A stretch of 64,000 nt of DNA from Methylomonas sp. GTDB taxonomy: Bacteria > Pseudomonadota > Gammaproteobacteria > Methylococcales > Methylomonadaceae. Within the stretch, counting starts at the first letter, position 1, and each line of letters begins with the position of its first letter. The translations under genes and the position numbers were made by a program. Positions 25,020 through 34,198 of the stretch are shown piece after piece. The notes below the pieces were generated by a model that was given only the letters and a program-made list of their open reading frames with translations, did not search any database and was not told the DNA's origin. The stretch covers positions 108,376 through 172,375 of the forward strand of contig NZ_JALOBS010000007.1 in NCBI RefSeq assembly GCF_023228165.1. Reading direction: 5' to 3'.

Positions 25020-25292
25020 ATTCCAAGTAATGACGAAACAAACCGGCTCTCGTTAATCTGATGCTGCGCATCGAATGGTTTGGGCGGTTTTGCCGGCTAG
25101 CGGTGAGCGTTTACGGTATTCGCCGCTTTTTTTGCAGTGGCGGGGCCGCCCGAGTTGGAATGACAACAACCGCGATAAGTAATCCCGCCTATCCGCCCGC
25201 AGCCAGCGCTAAATCGGCTGTCCAGCTGATGGCATGCACGCAACAATTTTTGAAAGCGCATTTGTTTACTATTTAAACTTTTCAAACCCACC

Positions 25293-26000
25293 ATGAATAC
25301 CACCACTCAAATCACACAGCCAACCAACCTCCCGCGGAAAAAAATCAACGGTGGTTATTTATTTTTACCTCATTCGCTATCGCGCGGCGCTTTGCTGAAA
25401 TGGTTACGCCGCACTCATGCCTGGCTCGGGTTGTGGGGTGCGGCATTGGGTTTTTTGTTCGGCTTTACCGGTATTCTGTTGAATCACCGCGAAGTGATGA
25501 AAATCCCTATCGGCCGACTACAGCAAACCGAATTTCAAATCTTGCTACCCGATCCCAGACCGGCATCCGCGACCGCCATGGCGGCGTGGCTGGGACAGAC
25601 CATGAACATCGATACCCGACAGGCCAAAATCAAACACCAGCCGCCTAAAACCGTTATTTGGAACAATCAGAACATCCGCCAGCCGGCGGTTTGGCATATC
25701 GCGCTGCGTAACCCCAAGCATTCGTTGAACGCCGAATACTGGGTAGGTAACGCGTTTATCAGCGTCAAACAAGGCAGCGCCAACCTACTGCAGACCTTAA
25801 ATAACCTGCATAAAGGCACCGGCATGGGTGTCGGCTGGATATTGCTGGTCGATACCCTTGCCGGCGCCTTGCTGTTACTGAGCATGACCGGCATTTTGTT
25901 ATGGACGCGCCTGCATGGACCTCGCTTGGCGGCGGCTGGACTAGGTCTGGGTTCGCTGAGTCTGGTGGTATTTATTGCCTTATCCGCCATTTACGGGTGA
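25293..26000 (+). CDS. PepSY-associated membrane protein
   Basis: A 235-residue inner-membrane protein of the PepSY-TM type. The first helix is in 'LRRTHAWLGLWGAALGFLFG', followed by FTGILLNHR. A periplasmic domain of about 110 residues follows, then two C-terminal helices ('GWILLVDTLAGALLLLSMTG' and 'GLGSLSLVVFIALSAIYG'). Members are found beside TonB siderophore receptors and some act as ferric-siderophore reductases; whether this one binds haem is not shown. It ends 3 bases before piuC, so both belong to one unit behind the receptor. Confidence 0.82.
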   Translation: MNTTTQITQPTNLPRKKINGGYLFLPHSLSRGALLKWLRRTHAWLGLWGAALGFLFGFTGILLNHREVMKIPIGRLQQTEFQILLPDPRPASATAMAAWLGQTMNIDTRQAKIKHQPPKTVIWNNQNIRQPAVWHIALRNPKHSLNAEYWVGNAFISVKQGSANLLQTLNNLHKGTGMGVGWILLVDTLAGALLLLSMTGILLWTRLHGPRLAAAGLGLGSLSLVVFIALSAIYG

Positions 26001-26003
26001 AGT

Positions 26004-26687
26004 ATGCTACTCGAAATACCCGAAGTTTTATCGCAAACCGAACTGTTGCAAGTGCGCGCGTTACTGCGCGATGCGCCCTGGACGGACGGGTGCGTCACCG
26101 CCGGCAGCCAATCCGCCCAAGTCAAAAACAACTGGCAATTACCGGAACAATCCGAACAAAGTCAAGCCGCGCAAGTGATTTTGCTCGAAGCATTGAACCG
26201 GAATGCATTGTTTCTGTCCTCCGCACTGCCCAAGCGTATTTTTCCGCCGCTATTTAACTGCTACACCGGAGAACACAACACCTTCGGCAACCATATCGAT
26301 AATGCGATACGGCATTGCAGCCAGACCGGACAACGGGTGCGTACCGATCTGTCTGCAACGCTTTTCCTGGCCGACCCGGACAGCTACGACGGCGGCGAAT
26401 TGGTGATTGAAGATACCTACGGCCAACACGCAGTAAAACTGGCCGCCGGCGATATGGTGCTTTACCCCGGTTCCAGTCTGCACCGGGTCGAGCCCGTCAC
26501 GCGCGGAACACGGGTTGCATCGTTTTTCTGGCTGGAGAGCATGGTCAGGGAAACCGAACGCCGACGGCTGTTATTCGAAATGGATATGTCGATTCTGGAA
26601 TTGCGCTCGACGCAAGGCGACAACCACGCCACGGTTAATCTGACCGGCTGCTATCACAACCTGTTGCGTATGTGGGCCGAGGTTTAA
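26004..26687 (+). CDS. piuC: Fe(II)/2-oxoglutarate-dependent dioxygenase PiuC
   Basis: A 227-residue PKHD-type hydroxylase of the PiuC/YbiX family. The iron ligands are H and D in 'FGNHIDNAIRH' (about 92-102) and a distal His in 'YPGSSLHRVEPVTRGTR', whose Arg binds 2-oxoglutarate. 'LFLADPDSYDGGELVIED' is a strong family marker. The gene regularly accompanies Fiu/PiuA receptors and is iron-repressed in other bacteria; its physiological substrate is not established. It follows the PepSY gene by 3 bases. Confidence 0.92.
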   Translation: MLLEIPEVLSQTELLQVRALLRDAPWTDGCVTAGSQSAQVKNNWQLPEQSEQSQAAQVILLEALNRNALFLSSALPKRIFPPLFNCYTGEHNTFGNHIDNAIRHCSQTGQRVRTDLSATLFLADPDSYDGGELVIEDTYGQHAVKLAAGDMVLYPGSSLHRVEPVTRGTRVASFFWLESMVRETERRRLLFEMDMSILELRSTQGDNHATVNLTGCYHNLLRMWAEV

Positions 26688-26864
26688 GTAATCCTCCTCT
26701 ACTTTCAACATTACCACGCGCGTAATAACTGAATATTGGAATGTTCAAGATTGGTTTTCACGCCCGACCTGCCTGGCCTTATGCGACCGATACCGGACAG
26801 CTAATTAAATGGCGCGGCGATACTGTTCGCGTCACCAGCATAGCCTTGTCATAAAATTGTAATT

Positions 26865-26883
26865 GAATGAGAATGATTATTAT
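26865..26883 (+). promoter_or_regulatory. Fur box upstream of a di-haem peroxidase
   Basis: GAATGAGAATGATTATTAT matches the Fur consensus in most positions and lies 37 bases before the ATG of the peroxidase gene. TTGTCA (26847-26852) with AT-rich sequence downstream could be the promoter. It is the weakest of the three Fur boxes in the window. Confidence 0.6.
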
Positions 26884-26919
26884 TAGTATAATTAATGTGT
26901 CATTTTTTGGAGATTGTTC

Positions 26920-28230
26920 ATGAAACATTTAACTGCGATAGCACTGCTTGTTATGGGCGCGAACTGCCATGCCAGCTCATTTTTAAACGCCGAACAACAA
27001 CTCGGCGAACGCCTGTTTAGCGATACCAATTTATCTTTAAACAAGAATCAGGCATGCGCCAGTTGCCACAGTCTAAGCCCGGCCCGAGCCGCATCATATT
27101 TGACCAAAAGAGTGCCGGGCTTTGTCGATGCGGATAACGTCAAATCAGGGAGCGCCGTCTCCAACGGCTCGATTGCAGGCTTGACCGGTAATTTGAATGC
27201 GCCCAGCGCCGGCTATGCGGCGCACAGCCCTACGTTTCATTGGGATGCCGAGGAAGGCTTATATATCGGCGGCCAATTTTGGAACGGCCGGGCCGCCGAC
27301 CTCGCTGAACAGGCGAAAATGCCGTTCCTGAATCCGGTTGAAATGGCAATGCCCAATGAATTTGCCGTGGTCATCCGCTTGAAACAAGATAAAACGTATC
27401 GGCGTCTATTCCGCGAGATTTATGGGCTAGAGTTGAATGACATTAGCAACCAGGGTGGCCAAACCTCAAAAGTCACACAGATTTTTCAGGCCACGGCGCG
27501 AGCCATTAGTGCCTATGAACAAACTGCCGTGTTCAACAAATTCAACTCCAAATTCGATTACGTGCTGGCCGGAAAAACCCGCTTCACTGCATTGGAAGCC
27601 AAGGGGTTTGAGCTTTTCAATAGTGAAGATAAAGGCAATTGCGCCGCCTGCCATATCAGCGAAGCGACTGTTGCGGAAGATGGCAGTATCGAGCCGCCTT
27701 TGTTCACCGACTTCAGTTACGACAACATCGGCCTGCCCCGCAACGTGAATATTCCCGGCAACCCCGAGCCGAATCCCGGCTTGGGCGGACGCACGGATTT
27801 GACCACCGACGCAGCGGACGAATTGGGCAAACACAAAGTCATGTCGTTGCGCAATATCGCTATCACGGCACCTTACGGCCACAACGGCTCGATGGCCACC
27901 CTGGAGCAAATCGTTCACTTTTACAATACTCGCGATACCCTGGGCAGCGTCGAGGATGTCAATCATCCGGGATTCGGCAAAACCGGCTGGCCGGAACCTG
28001 AATTCAGCGAAAATCTGAACAGCGATGAGCTGGGCAATCTCGGTTTAAGCGACGATGAAGAAAAAGCCCTGGTGGCCTTCCTGAAAACCTTGACGGACGA
28101 CTATCCGAAATGGGGCCACGATCGCCGTGTACCGCCTTGGTCGCCGTCGCCTTTTGCGCAAATGGTGAAACCGCATAAAGGCGGATTTTCCCACGCCCGG
28201 CTGAACCGGATATTGCGTAAACACCGCTAA
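26920..28230 (+). CDS. Iron-regulated di-haem cytochrome c peroxidase
   Basis: A 436-residue exported di-haem protein of the CcpA/MauG superfamily. A signal peptide (residues 1-18) precedes the first haem site CASCH (46-50). The second, CAACH, lies in 'DKGNCAACHISEATV', and 'NIAITAPYGHNGSMATLEQI' is the family C-terminal motif. A roughly 35-residue insertion and a longer C-terminus distinguish it from the 393-residue paralogue at 5.5-6.7 kb. ATG 26920 follows GGAGA; the TTG at 26914 overlaps that site. The Fur box suggests use under iron limitation, perhaps in metal uptake chemistry like MbnH; that is inference. Confidence 0.85.
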   Translation: MKHLTAIALLVMGANCHASSFLNAEQQLGERLFSDTNLSLNKNQACASCHSLSPARAASYLTKRVPGFVDADNVKSGSAVSNGSIAGLTGNLNAPSAGYAAHSPTFHWDAEEGLYIGGQFWNGRAADLAEQAKMPFLNPVEMAMPNEFAVVIRLKQDKTYRRLFREIYGLELNDISNQGGQTSKVTQIFQATARAISAYEQTAVFNKFNSKFDYVLAGKTRFTALEAKGFELFNSEDKGNCAACHISEATVAEDGSIEPPLFTDFSYDNIGLPRNVNIPGNPEPNPGLGGRTDLTTDAADELGKHKVMSLRNIAITAPYGHNGSMATLEQIVHFYNTRDTLGSVEDVNHPGFGKTGWPEPEFSENLNSDELGNLGLSDDEEKALVAFLKTLTDDYPKWGHDRRVPPWSPSPFAQMVKPHKGGFSHARLNRILRKHR

Positions 28231-28286
28231 ACCTTAACGTGCGGGGCCGGCCGAGCAGACCGGTTTCGCACGCTCAAACGCAAACA

Positions 28287-29597
28287 TCAAAGTTTGCGTA
28301 AGTGATCCAGCTTGCTCTTGATTTTAATCTCCAAGCCTCGCTCGACCGGCTGGTAATAACGCCTGCCCTGCAACGGTTCAGGGAAATAATTTTCGCCGGC
28401 GGCGAAGGCATTTTCCTCGTTATGGGCGTAGCGGTATTCCGCGCCGTGCCCCAAGTCCTTCATCAACTTGGTGGGCGCATTGCGCAAGTGAACAGGCACT
28501 TCCAGCGAACCGCTGTTGCGGGCGTCGGCCATGGCCGCCTTGTAGGCCACGTAAACCGCATTGCTTTTGGGCGCGCAGGCCAGATACACGATGGCTTGGG
28601 CCAGCGACAGCTCGCCTTCCGGGCTGCCCAATCGCTCATATGCATGCGCGGCATTCAGCGCCAGCTCCAATCCGCGCGGATCGGCATTACCGATATCTTC
28701 CGAGGCCATCCGCACTACGCGTCGGGCAATATATAAAGGGTCGCAACCGCCTTCTATCATGCGGCAAAACCAATATAAAGCCGCATCCGGGTCGGTGCCG
28801 CGCACCGATTTATGCAAGGCGGAAATCTGGTCGTAGAAAATATCGCCGCCCTTGTCGAATCGTGCGGCATGGCCTTGCAACACTTCCTGCAACACTTCGC
28901 GATTGACCACTTCCCGTCCGTCTTCCGTTTCAGCAAGATCGGCGCCGATTTGCAGAATGTTCAGGCAGCGGCGAGCATCACCGTCGGCCGCCTTTGCGAT
29001 CAGCAACAGCACATCGTCTTCAATGACCAGATTGCGCTCACCCAACCCGCGACGCTTGTCGGCCAGCGCATTTTTCAGCAAGGCCAGTAAGGCCTCCGGC
29101 TCTATACTGCGCATCACATAGACCCGCAAGCGGGACAGCAACGCGTTATTCAATTCGAACGACGGATTTTCGGTAGTAGCACCGAATAAAATGATGCTGC
29201 CGCTTTCGATGGGCGCCAATAGGGAATCCTGCTGGCTTTTAGAAAAACGATGAATCTCGTCTATGAACACCACGGTATTCATGTTACGGGTCAGCTTTAC
29301 CTGTTCGGCTTCCGCCACGGCAGCCCGAATTTCCTTGACGCCGGCCATCACCGCCGATAATTCGATAAAATGGCAGTCGGCGCTATTAGCGATAATTTTC
29401 GCCAGCGTGGTCTTACCGACACCTGGCGGCCCCCAAAACACCAACGAGTGCGGAATGCCTTGGTCAATGGCGGCACGCAGCGACTTTCCCTTGGCGAGTA
29501 AATGCTGCTGGCCGATGAATTCATCTAGTGCCGCAGGCCGCATTCTGGCCGCCAAAGGCGCATCGGCATGCGATGTAAAAGTGTGAGTTTCGGTCAT
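28287..29597 (-). CDS. rarA: Replication-associated recombination protein A
   Basis: A 436-residue AAA+ ATPase of the RarA/MgsA/WRNIP1 family that acts at stalled replication forks. Seen: 'LAARMRPAALDEFIGQQHLL', Walker A GPPGVGKTT, Walker B FIDEIHRF, and sensor 1 'LFGATTENPSFELNNALLSR'. The C-terminal tetramerisation region includes 'HLRNAPTKLMKDLGHGAEYR' and 'NYFPEPLQGRRYYQPVERGL'. The start is uncertain: ATG 29597 gives the usual short N-terminus, while ATG 29636 adds 13 residues. It is divergent from accA. Confidence 0.93.
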   Translation of the reverse strand: MTETHTFTSHADAPLAARMRPAALDEFIGQQHLLAKGKSLRAAIDQGIPHSLVFWGPPGVGKTTLAKIIANSADCHFIELSAVMAGVKEIRAAVAEAEQVKLTRNMNTVVFIDEIHRFSKSQQDSLLAPIESGSIILFGATTENPSFELNNALLSRLRVYVMRSIEPEALLALLKNALADKRRGLGERNLVIEDDVLLLIAKAADGDARRCLNILQIGADLAETEDGREVVNREVLQEVLQGHAARFDKGGDIFYDQISALHKSVRGTDPDAALYWFCRMIEGGCDPLYIARRVVRMASEDIGNADPRGLELALNAAHAYERLGSPEGELSLAQAIVYLACAPKSNAVYVAYKAAMADARNSGSLEVPVHLRNAPTKLMKDLGHGAEYRYAHNEENAFAAGENYFPEPLQGRRYYQPVERGLEIKIKSKLDHLRKL

Positions 29598-29678
29598 GAT
29601 CGGGTAAAACTGATAGGCAATAGCCGTATTTTTCATTAGAATTGCCTACCATTTTATTGATTCTGACGCCGGATTGAC

Positions 29679-30653
29679 ATGGATTTAAAATTTTTAGATT
29701 TCGAACAGCCTATTGCCGAACTGCAAGCCAAGATTGAAGAGCTGCGCAAGGTGGAGCTGGACAACCATTTCGACATTTCCGAAACCTTGAAGCAGCTGGA
29801 GCAAAAATGCGAAGGACTGACCGAGAGTATTTTCAGCGACTTGTCCGATTGGCAGATTTCGCAATTGTCGCGTCACCCTGGTCGGCCTTATACGCTGGAC
29901 TACATCAACCTGATATTCACCGATTTTCACGAACTGCACGGCGACCGCACCTATGCGGATGACCCGGCTATCGTTTGCGGCTTGGCCAGGCTGGAAGGTC
30001 AGCCCATCGTGGTAATTGGCCACCAAAAAGGCCGCGACACCAAGGAAAAAATCTACCGTAACTTCGGTATGCCGCGTCCGGAGGGTTACCGCAAAGCCTT
30101 GCGGGTCATGAAAATGGCCGAGCGCTTCCAGCTGCCGATTATTTGCTTGATTGACACACCCGGCGCCTATCCCGGCATTGGCGCGGAAGAACGCGGCCAA
30201 AGCGAGGCTATCGCCCGCAACCTGTTTGAAATGTCCAAACTACGCACCCCTATCATCTGCACCGTCATCGGCGAAGGCGGCTCCGGCGGGGCACTGGCAA
30301 TTGGAGTAGGCGACCGTTTGTTGATGCTGGAATACAGTACCTATGCGGTAATTTCGCCGGAAGGTTGCGCGTCGATCCTGTGGAAAAGCGCCGACAAAGC
30401 TCAGCTGGCCGCTGAAGCCATGGGCATAACCTCGGACCGAGTCCGCGAGCAAGGCTTTTTGGATGAAGTGGTACGCGAACCTGTCGGCGGCGGCCATCGC
30501 AATTTCGAAAAGGTCGCGTTAAACCTGCGCGAAGCTTTATTACGCCACATGGACGAACTGAATCAGGAAGTCCAAGACATGGATAAAATGCTGGAAAAGC
30601 GCTATCTACGCATCATGCGTTTTGGTTCTTATCTCGAAGAACCAGTGAAATAA
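29679..30653 (+). CDS. accA: Acetyl-CoA carboxylase carboxyltransferase subunit alpha
   Basis: A 324-residue AccA, normal in length. It forms the α2β2 carboxyltransferase with AccD, moving the carboxyl group from biotin-BCCP to acetyl-CoA to make malonyl-CoA for fatty acid synthesis. The crotonase-like core shows 'GHQKGRDTKEKIYRNFGMPR', 'PIICLIDTPGAYPGIGAEER' and 'GEGGSGGALAIGVGDRLLML'. The N-terminus 'LKFLDFEQPIAELQAKIEEL' is also typical. It is the last clear housekeeping gene before the accessory region and is followed by a hairpin terminator. Confidence 0.96.
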   Translation: MDLKFLDFEQPIAELQAKIEELRKVELDNHFDISETLKQLEQKCEGLTESIFSDLSDWQISQLSRHPGRPYTLDYINLIFTDFHELHGDRTYADDPAIVCGLARLEGQPIVVIGHQKGRDTKEKIYRNFGMPRPEGYRKALRVMKMAERFQLPIICLIDTPGAYPGIGAEERGQSEAIARNLFEMSKLRTPIICTVIGEGGSGGALAIGVGDRLLMLEYSTYAVISPEGCASILWKSADKAQLAAEAMGITSDRVREQGFLDEVVREPVGGGHRNFEKVALNLREALLRHMDELNQEVQDMDKMLEKRYLRIMRFGSYLEEPVK

Positions 30654-30708
30654 CCTCCCCAAAAAACCGTTCACGCGGACAATCCGTTGACTCGGCGTTT
30701 GACATTGA

Positions 30709-30742
30709 AAAATGCTCGATTAGAAAACTAACCGGGCATTTA
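30709..30742 (+). terminator. Hairpin terminator after accA
   Basis: AAATGCTCGATTAG and CTAACCGGGCATTT form a 14-bp stem with two G-U type pairs and an AAA loop, about 55 bases after the accA stop. The run after it (ATTC) is short on T, so termination may be modest. Confidence 0.6.
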
Positions 30743-30936
30743 TTCTATACCGGCCACTGGTTTTTGTAATGGTTAACAAAAACCGGACACATGTTCAGGT
30801 TGCGTTGTTGATCCAGCTCCATCAAGTTTTAAGCGGCATACTTTACTGTATAGTGCCCCCATTTTCGGACTAAAGTGGACCTCGAAATTCACACAGTAGC
30901 TTAAGCTATGCCCTGTCGGAAAATAAGAGGCAGGAA

Positions 30937-31260
30937 ATGAGCGAACGTAAACGAAAGATATTTACTGGGGGCCAAAAAGCCAAGGTTGCCTTGGTAGCGG
31001 TTAGAGGGACGAAGACGATCAATGAGATCGCCCAAGAGCACGGCGTGCATCCCACCCAGGTCAGTCAATGGAAAAAAGACTTGATGGATAATGCCGGCAG
31101 TCTGTTCGAAGGCAAGCGCGGGCCGAAATCGGTCAATGGGCAAAATGATCCGGACCGGTTGTACGCGAAGATTGGGCAACTCAATATGGAGCTGGATTGG
31201 CTTAAAAAAAGTCTGGACTCAGCCTGTAGAAGAGCGCCAGACTTGGGTTGCAGCCGATGA
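30937..31260 (+). CDS. IS3-family transposase OrfA
   Basis: A 107-residue DNA-binding subunit. The helix-turn-helix region 'INEIAQEHGVHPTQVSQWKK' (about 28-47) and leucine-zipper-like 'IGQLNMELDWLKKSL' are typical of IS3 OrfA. A GAGGCAGGAA stretch precedes the ATG. The run of seven A residues near 31203, where orfB continues in another frame, resembles the slippery site used to make the OrfAB fusion in this family. Confidence 0.85.
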   Translation: MSERKRKIFTGGQKAKVALVAVRGTKTINEIAQEHGVHPTQVSQWKKDLMDNAGSLFEGKRGPKSVNGQNDPDRLYAKIGQLNMELDWLKKSLDSACRRAPDLGCSR

Positions 31261-32106
31261 CGCGTTGCCGTTATCCAGGCAGTGCCAATTGCTCAAGGTC
31301 ACGCGTTCAGTGGTGTACGAGCAGCAAAAGCATCTACTGAAAGCCGTTGACGAGAATGAATGTCTATTGCTGCGCTTGCTCGATGAGGAATATACGCGGC
31401 ATCCTTTTTATGGCTCTCGGCGGATGACGAAGTACCTCTGTGGCTGCGGACATGCGGTTAATCGCAAACGGGTTCAGCGTTTGATGCGAACGCTGGGGTT
31501 GGCGGGCATGGCGCCCGGCCCCAATACCAGCAAGCCGCATCCGCAGCACAAGCTTTATCCGTACCTGTTGAGGGGCGTCGACATCATCCGCCCCAATCAG
31601 GTTTGGAGTACCGACATCACCTATATTCGGCTGCCGCGCGGCTTTGTCTATCTGGTGGCGATCATAGACTGGTACAGCCGTAAGGTACTGGCATGGCGAT
31701 TGTCGAATACCATGGACGCCGGGTTTTGCGTGGACTGTCTGGAAGAAGCCATCAAAGCCTACGGAGCGCCCGACATCTTCAATAGTGACCAGGGATCGCA
31801 ATTCACCAGCGACGCTTTCACCGGCGTACGATCAGCATGGATGGACGAGGTCGGGCTCTGGACAATATTTTTGTCGAGCGGCTATGGCGAACGGTGAAAT
31901 ACGAAGAGGTGTATTTAAAACAGCACGGCAGCCTGAAGGACTTGTTGATGGGCTTGACTCGCTACTTCATGTTTTACAACGAGGAGCGCTTGCATCAATC
32001 GTTGGGTTACAAAACGCCAAAAGTGGTGTATCAAACGGCAGCGGGCGGTGGTGCCAAGATTGTGGATAAATTTAACGAGGCGACGGAAACGTCAGCTCTC
32101 GTTTAG
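31202..32106 (+). pseudogene. IS3-family transposase OrfB with internal deletion and frameshift
   Basis: The DDE integrase part is readable: 'RPNQVWSTDITYIRLPRGFV' holds the first Asp and 'IFNSDQGSQFTSDAF' the second. After 'FTGV' (about 31831) several codons are missing and the frame changes. The sequence resumes as 'SMDGRGRALDNIFVERLWRT' with the catalytic Glu, and ends 'HQSLGYKTPKVVYQ' and the stop at 32106. Because the parts lie in different frames, no complete transposase can be made. There is no obvious independent start codon. Confidence 0.78.
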
Positions 32107-32243
32107 AAGCATTGAGACAGCGCCATTCAGCTGGAATGTGAACAGGGCTCTATCTTAAACCGAGCAATAATTTGTCTGGACAATGGGGTCCACTTTATTA
32201 AGCATATCAAAACAATCTAAACACTTTACCGAAAGGCAATAAA

Positions 32244-32273
32244 AAAGGCCTAGATATTTCTATCTAGGCCTTT
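32244..32273 (-). terminator. Perfect 13-bp hairpin terminator
   Basis: AAAGGCCTAGATA and TATCTAGGCCTTT form an uninterrupted 13-bp stem with loop TTTC. On the minus strand it is followed by a T-rich tract, so it would terminate transcription of the tRNA-Thr locus that once read leftward here. It begins 8 bases beyond the CCA end of the tRNA fragment. Confidence 0.8.
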
Positions 32274-32281
32274 GATTTATA

Positions 32282-32329
32282 TGGAGCTGGTGATGGGACT
32301 CGAACCCGCGACCGGCTGATTACAAATCA
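32282..32329 (-). tRNA. 3' half of tRNA-Thr(UGU), an island attachment site
   Basis: On the minus strand the segment reads from an anticodon loop TTTGTAA (anticodon UGU) through the extra loop and TψC arm (GGTTCGAGTCC) to acceptor strand CACCAGC, discriminator T and CCA. The D arm, 5' acceptor strand and 5' anticodon stem are absent; the sequence diverges right at the anticodon. A tyrosine integrase gene starts 150 bases away. This is the pattern left when an element integrates in the 3' half of a tRNA gene: this end keeps only the repeated 3' half, and the intact gene should be at the far (right) end, which is outside the window. Confidence 0.75.
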
Positions 32330-32481
32330 TTGAGAATTATGTCCATAATAGTTTATGGTTATTACAAAATGTTTCCATATGCTTGAATATACTGGAGTTA
32401 TTGCGCATATTTGTTTAACCTTGTTCCTGATTGTAACCTTATGTTGCGACGTTCAAGTGACCATAAAGTGACCACAAAAAT

Positions 32482-33675
32482 ATGTTTACTGACAAATCTA
32501 TTAGAGGCCTTAAACCCAAAGAATCCGCGTATCGGCTTTATGAAAAAGGAGCTGATAAAGGATTTGGCGTGAAAGTAACACCAGCCGGTAGCGTCTCATT
32601 TTTCATTCAGTACGCTGGCAAAGATAGAAAACAAAAATTTCATAACTTGGGCCGCTACCCATCTGTTTCTTTGTCAGAAGCTAGAAATTATTGCCGTGAC
32701 ATTAGAAGCCAAATTGACCAAGGCCAAGATCCAAGTTTCAAGACATCGCTAAAACATGGAAGCGTTGCAGATTTGTTTGAATATTACATTAAGCACATGA
32801 TTGATAATGGCAAAAGAACGTGGAAGCATGTTGAGGCGGATCTTCAATATAATTGCCAGGACATTATGCATTTGCAAGCGAAAGATATCACCTCGACTCA
32901 CATTAGAAAAATTCTACACAATATTATCAGTCGAGGGTCTAAGGTTCAGTCAAACCGAGTTCGGTCTTACCTTCATAGAGCGTTTGAACTCGGAGTTTAT
33001 CATGATAATGACCCCAAAAATTTAACCAACGACTTTACCTTTCAAATCACAACAAATCCGGTAGATGCTATTCCCAAAGATACCAGCGCTGAAGTGACAG
33101 GTAATCGAAATTTGTCATTTGCTGAAATTCGCCAAGTTTGGCTGGATACATCAATATCTGAACAGTTTCATCTAACAACCAAACTTTTAATCATCTATGG
33201 CTGTCGGATGTGGGAACTTTGCGGAGCCTTAAAGCAAGAATTTGATTTTGATACGATGATCTGGAGCATACCCCCTGAGCGGGTTAAGAACCAACGTTGG
33301 CTTATCCTGCCGATCACTCCACTTGCAAAGAAGTTACTTGATCGTTTGTGGATTTACTCAGGCAATTCAAGATACCTACTGCCAGGACGGTTTGATGAAA
33401 ATACTTCAATCCACAACACCTCTTTAAATCATGCAATTCGAAAAATAAAAGGAGTTGAAAAATTTTCACCTCGAGACCTACGCCGTACCGTAAAAACAAG
33501 AATGGGTGAAATAGGCATTGATAAGTCCATTCGGGATCGTATCCAGAATCATGCACTAACCGACGTCAGCTCAAAACACTATGATCGTTATGATTATTTA
33601 CCAGAGAAAAAAACTGCCTTGTTAATTTGGGAAAAAAATCTTATAGAATTAACTGAGAATGATTGCTTAATTTGA
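32482..33675 (+). CDS. Tyrosine-type integrase (P4/DUF4102 group)
   Basis: A 397-residue site-specific recombinase. The N-terminal arm-binding domain (DUF4102) begins 'FTDKSIRGLKPKESAYRLYE' and includes 'YAGKDRKQKFHNLGRYPSVS'. A core-binding helical domain follows. The catalytic domain has the first Arg in 'IIYGCRMWELCGAL', 'SPRDLRRTVKTRMGEIGI' for the box II Arg, a His in 'IQNHAL', and the nucleophile Tyr in 'SSKHYDRYDYLPEK'. The His of the usual HxxR is Arg here. It lies 150 bases from the tRNA-Thr fragment and would integrate or excise the island there. Confidence 0.9.
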   Translation: MFTDKSIRGLKPKESAYRLYEKGADKGFGVKVTPAGSVSFFIQYAGKDRKQKFHNLGRYPSVSLSEARNYCRDIRSQIDQGQDPSFKTSLKHGSVADLFEYYIKHMIDNGKRTWKHVEADLQYNCQDIMHLQAKDITSTHIRKILHNIISRGSKVQSNRVRSYLHRAFELGVYHDNDPKNLTNDFTFQITTNPVDAIPKDTSAEVTGNRNLSFAEIRQVWLDTSISEQFHLTTKLLIIYGCRMWELCGALKQEFDFDTMIWSIPPERVKNQRWLILPITPLAKKLLDRLWIYSGNSRYLLPGRFDENTSIHNTSLNHAIRKIKGVEKFSPRDLRRTVKTRMGEIGIDKSIRDRIQNHALTDVSSKHYDRYDYLPEKKTALLIWEKNLIELTENDCLI

Positions 33676-33886
33676 GCCGACACACCTATTCAAGCACTTC
33701 CCAGATTAATCCTTTTTCTATAATCGCAGCGAATCGATCAGTCGTAAAACCATTGGGAAAAAGGTTAACCGCTTAATTTTCCAATTTCTTAGATTCAACC
33801 AATAAGATGGGAAAATGATCGAGCATCACTAGGAAATTTCACCTATCGATGATAATGCGGTTTATCACCGGCCAGTATGTCCCGTC

Positions 33887-34198
33887 TCAAAGCCTGTCCT
33901 TGAGCCTCGCCAACAGGTTCATACGTTCATGCAGCACGGCCAAAATCACGGGCTTCCGGCCTTCTGGTGGGGACATGAAGAAAATATAGTGATGCTCACA
34001 GCGGCACACCCGGACCTGGGGATACTTGGGGAAAAGCACCTTTGAGAATAATCGCCCTTCCGCAATAGCCAGGAAGCGTTTGTTTAACAATTCGGCATAA
34101 CGAAACGCTTGCTCACGCCCCCATGTGTCATCGGTATAGCGGGCGATAGCAGACAAATCCTGGATAGCCTCCGCCGTAAAATCAACGGGCAGGCTCAT
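33887..34198 (-). CDS. RelE/ParE-superfamily toxin
   Basis: A 103-residue type II toxin. The N-terminus 'VDFTAEAIQDLSAIARYTDD' and the segment 'HHYIFFMSPPEGRKPVILAV', followed by 'LHERMNLLARL', match the ParE fold (two helices, then a β-sheet with a C-terminal Arg/Leu tail). ParE toxins poison gyrase, RelE toxins cut ribosome-bound mRNA; the sequence alone suggests ParE-like. Its start overlaps the antitoxin stop by four bases (ATGA), so they are co-translated. Confidence 0.85.
   Translation of the reverse strand: MSLPVDFTAEAIQDLSAIARYTDDTWGREQAFRYAELLNKRFLAIAEGRLFSKVLFPKYPQVRVCRCEHHYIFFMSPPEGRKPVILAVLHERMNLLARLKDRL

Larger units (their letters stand above)
30871..32197 (+). mobile_element. 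IS3-family insertion sequence, decayed
   Basis: The ends are TAAAGTGGACC (30871-30881) and its inverted copy GGTCCACTTTA (32187-32197). Between them lie orfA (helix-turn-helix) and orfB (DDE integrase), the standard IS3 layout, in about 1.33 kb. orfB has an internal lesion, so the copy is probably inactive. Clear target duplications are not visible, and the ends are only firm to within a few bases. Confidence 0.75.

Noticed and set aside
25061..25276. 71-codon frame between the catecholate receptor and the PepSY gene
   Set aside because: No SD, no motif and no membrane or signal pattern; it could be real, but nothing supports it.
32282..32360. Complete tRNA-Thr gene
   Set aside because: Sequence 5' of the anticodon does not form the D arm or acceptor strand; only the 3' half is present.
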